DNA of 44,742 nucleotides from an uncultured Muribaculum sp. (GTDB lineage: Bacteria > Bacteroidota > Bacteroidia > Bacteroidales > Muribaculaceae): NCBI GenBank assembly GCA_910587665.1, contig CAJUMZ010000024.1, forward strand, positions 1-44,742. Direction: 5' to 3'. The first letter of the stretch is position 1, and every line of letters begins with the position of its first letter. This document shows, piece by piece, positions 42,376-44,742 of this stretch. Made by a program: the position numbers and the translations under genes. The notes beneath the pieces are model-generated. The model ran no database searches, had not been told where the DNA came from, and worked only from the letters and a program-made list of their open reading frames with translations.

Positions 42376-42442
42376 ACACCGCCCGCGCCGGCATCGGATG
42401 CTGCCGCCCGATTACAAATTGATGATTTTTCCTCGCAAACGC

Positions 42443-42473
42443 TTGCATTCATCCCGCCGATATGCTATATTTG
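42443..42473 (+). promoter_or_regulatory. Full promoter of the YD-repeat gene
   Basis: TTG at 42443-42445, 20-nt spacer, TATATTTG at 42466-42473, 22 nt before the ATG at 42495: a complete Bacteroidota promoter. Confidence 0.78.
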
Positions 42474-42494
42474 TGAAAATCAATCATTACCACC

Positions 42495-44742
42495 ATGAAA
42501 GCCGCTCTCCTCGCAGCCGCCGTGCTGCACGCGCTCGCTGCCTCAGCCGGGGTGTACGCTCCGGGGTTGGGTATTGTCGATACAGCAGATGACGCCGTGA
42601 CGGACTCCGTCGCGGTACTGCATGCGCCCGCCGCGACGTCGGAGGAAGGGGGCTACGAGATGCAGTTTCTGCCGCAGGTGATACCGCCCACGCCGCAGGC
42701 CGCCGCGCTCGCCCGCTACGGCGAGTACCCCGTGAGCCACTCAACCGGCATCCCCGACATCTCAATCCCACTCTACGAGATCGACCTCGGCGGCTACAAG
42801 CTCCCGATATCCATCTCTTACCACGCATCCGGTTTCCGCCCCGACGACGTGGCGACGCCCGTAGGGCTGGGATGGGTGCTCAACGCCGGCGGTGCCGTCA
42901 CCCGCACGATCATGGGCGCCCCCGATTTCGAGATCAATGAGACCTATGACACAACATACCGCAACATCGACACCGTGAGAAATCTTGTCAACGGGTTGCT
43001 CAATAAGGGTACTGGCGAATATCGCCTGAAAGATCTTGCGCTCAAAGGACAATTCTCCGAATGGGACACGGAGTCGGACCGCTACACATTCAACATCCCC
43101 GGGATGAGCGGTGTGTTCCGATACTCACACAACGACCACAGCTTCATATCGCTGAACCATGCCCCGGTCAAGATAAATATACAGGGGATACGCGAATCCA
43201 CGCGATTCTCAATCGATATCCCCGATGGCACCGTATACTCTTTTGACGAGCAGGAGCATGTTGGAGTCAACGATGACGAGGGAATGCCGTTTACAAGCTC
43301 GTGGATGATGACCTCCGTCAACACGCCTTACGGCGACATTGAGTTCAGCTATATACCGGCAGAGAGGTACGACATAAGGGCATATTCCAAGACATATTAT
43401 GCCGGCACGGGATACACCTATGTTCCCCCTGAAGCCTCCACATGGGCATATGACAAGAAGGAGCACAAGATTTTTGAACTTGAATCCTATACCGCATATG
43501 TATACAAACAAAAACTCATATCCTCAATCACATGGAAAGGAGGAAGAATCGACTTCTCTTACACACCTGACCGAAAAGACTCATGCTATGAAAGGCTCAC
43601 TTCCATAAAGGTAACTGCGAGCGACGGCTCGGTCATAAAGACGGTTACGCTTGACAACCCCATGTACATTGGCGATACAAAGCTACGGGATCATTGCCGA
43701 ATGTTACTTTCCGGCATCAATGACTCAAGGGAAGGAAAGTATTCATTCGCTTATTACAATACATCAGGCGAGCTACTGCCGACGCCTCTCGGCTATGGGA
43801 AACGCGACTATTGGGGATATTACAACGGACACACCGGCAGGGTTGGAATCCCACAGAGGGTGTATGAGGCAATAATGACAGGATATCCCTGGACAATGGA
43901 TAAGTTTGCAGGCACTGACCGCAATTCCGACGAGCAGAGGATGATGCGGGGGATGCTCCGTACTATCACACACCCAACCGGAGGAAGCACCACGTTTACC
44001 TATGAGGCAAACAGGTGGTATGACACCGACGGTTACAAAGTGACCCGGAAGACGGTCGGTGGACTGCGCATAAGGGAGATCTACAGCAGTGGCAACCGAA
44101 GGCGTTATGAGTACGATGACATGCTGCAGCCGTATGACCCCGACATGCTGATGACATACAAGGGAAAATGGACCTGGTCGACGAACCTCGGTCCTGTAAC
44201 CCACGATGTCCACATCGCCGTTACCTCGCCCATGATACCCGTCAGCAAGGGGGGACCGGTTGCGGCATACCGCCGCGTCACCGAGATCAACGGCGACGGG
44301 TCGCACACCGTGTATGAGTATGACAACGGGATGCTCGATCCGGGATATGAGTATCCCAATATGATGGATCATCCGGCGATGTACCCATCGGCGAGATATG
44401 ACGAGGGCAACGACACCCCGAACCTGACCGCGCGAAAGGTCTACGACGCGGATGGAACACCGGTTATTACAGAGGACTACGACTACGAAGGTGTCGCTGT
44501 CCGTGAGTTTGCCATAGGTGTCCGCATCGCAAGCAAGTACTCGGCATGGAGCACGCGGTCGGGATGCAGCCCTGAGGTGTGGCACCCACAGGAAGTCGAC
44601 TATTACCCCGACTTCCTTGAATACGGGCCTGTGACAGCGACAGCCAAGGCGTTCAACCGGGTGCGCAAGAGGGTGACCGACCATGTGACGGGGGTGGTGA
44701 CGGAGGAGACTTTCACCTATGACCCGCAGTTGCGTACGCTGA
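42495..44742 (+). CDS. Secreted RHS/YD-repeat protein, truncated at window edge
   Basis: An uninterrupted frame of at least 749 codons starts at 42495 with a signal peptide (MKAALLAAAVLHALAASA) and runs off the window without a stop. Near residue 85-140 it has STGIPDISIPLYEIDLGG, LPISISYHASGFRPDD and VGLGWVLNAGGAVTR, the N-terminal module of Bacteroidota secreted RHS-like proteins. Further on are YD-type units (FTYEANRWYDTDGYKVTRK, RRYEYDDMLQPYDPD, HTVYEYDNGMLDPG, RKVYDADGTPVI). Such proteins can form hollow beta-shells around C-terminal toxins or act as large surface proteins; the decisive C-terminus is missing. Confidence 0.88.
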   Translation, partial: MKAALLAAAVLHALAASAGVYAPGLGIVDTADDAVTDSVAVLHAPAATSEEGGYEMQFLPQVIPPTPQAAALARYGEYPVSHSTGIPDISIPLYEIDLGGYKLPISISYHASGFRPDDVATPVGLGWVLNAGGAVTRTIMGAPDFEINETYDTTYRNIDTVRNLVNGLLNKGTGEYRLKDLALKGQFSEWDTESDRYTFNIPGMSGVFRYSHNDHSFISLNHAPVKINIQGIRESTRFSIDIPDGTVYSFDEQEHVGVNDDEGMPFTSSWMMTSVNTPYGDIEFSYIPAERYDIRAYSKTYYAGTGYTYVPPEASTWAYDKKEHKIFELESYTAYVYKQKLISSITWKGGRIDFSYTPDRKDSCYERLTSIKVTASDGSVIKTVTLDNPMYIGDTKLRDHCRMLLSGINDSREGKYSFAYYNTSGELLPTPLGYGKRDYWGYYNGHTGRVGIPQRVYEAIMTGYPWTMDKFAGTDRNSDEQRMMRGMLRTITHPTGGSTTFTYEANRWYDTDGYKVTRKTVGGLRIREIYSSGNRRRYEYDDMLQPYDPDMLMTYKGKWTWSTNLGPVTHDVHIAVTSPMIPVSKGGPVAAYRRVTEINGDGSHTVYEYDNGMLDPGYEYPNMMDHPAMYPSARYDEGNDTPNLTARKVYDADGTPVITEDYDYEGVAVREFAIGVRIASKYSAWSTRSGCSPEVWHPQEVDYYPDFLEYGPVTATAKAFNRVRKRVTDHVTGVVTEETFTYDPQLRTL

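Noticed and set aside
43773..44684. A 303-codon minus-strand frame within the YD-repeat gene
   Set aside because: It is antisense to the uninterrupted signal-peptide-led frame on the plus strand and shows no domain.
1..44742. tRNA, rRNA or CRISPR features
   Set aside because: No T-loop-like GTTCGAATC elements, rRNA stretches or regularly spaced direct repeats were noticed in any intergenic region; a covariance-model scan would be decisive.

Overview
The window looks like a chromosomal segment of a gut-type Bacteroidales bacterium, most likely Muribaculaceae-like (lineage is inference). The evidence is repeated Bacteroidota-type promoters (TTG, 19-20 nt, TAnnTTTG), a sodium-pumping methylmalonyl-CoA decarboxylase operon, an rpsU-xerC-hpf cluster, Bacteroidota-style acidic lipoprotein N-termini, a DnaK ending in EEVK and a secreted YD-repeat giant. 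I recognised no rRNA, tRNA or CRISPR array.

Layout. 1-2827: tail of an unidentified gene, a secreted GH76 alpha-mannanase-like enzyme and an acyltransferase-3 membrane protein. 2888-4636: a secreted basic-secretory-protein-type metalloprotease with a probable one-base frameshift in its signal peptide, then a TrmH-family RNA methyltransferase. 4637-5742: a zeta-type toxin kinase with a small upstream partner, flanked by an exact 15-bp copy of the 3' end of dnaK. 5837-7747: dnaK. 8200-12822: mce-mmdA-oadG-like-mmdC-mmdB, the propionate/Na+ pump operon, with an OadG subunit carrying a lamin-tail-like domain. 13041-18451: housekeeping genes (aspS, Nif3, zinc ribbon coiled-coil, rpsU, xerC, hpf). 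18620-23072: DUF362, DUF3737, MalY-type PLP lyase and MATE transporter.

23081-32667, all on the minus strand, is the most unusual part. A TPR-transmembrane-AraC regulator is followed by one tightly packed operon of eight lipoproteins. Three paralogues of a YD-repeat-like lipoprotein (type A) alternate with three small lipoproteins ending in Cys/His zinc-ribbon-like motifs (two type B, one divergent B'). They are followed by a BMP/Med-family binding lipoprotein and a 711-residue lipoprotein that fuses a type I periplasmic-binding domain to a legumain/GPI8-type C13 cysteine peptidase with an intact His/Cys dyad. I know of no described system with this composition. It could be a surface sensing, binding and processing machine. 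The region looks AT-richer than its flanks.

33338-33665 is a MITE-like element with 26-bp terminal inverted repeats. 33760-39443 is a complete tripartite RND efflux operon. 39446-41281 is a U32 (RlhA-like) protein whose leader carries a six-residue ORF and a terminator-like hairpin. 41584-42375 is an unknown protein with in-frame 9-bp repeats, and 42495 to the end is a truncated secreted YD/RHS-repeat protein open at the window edge.
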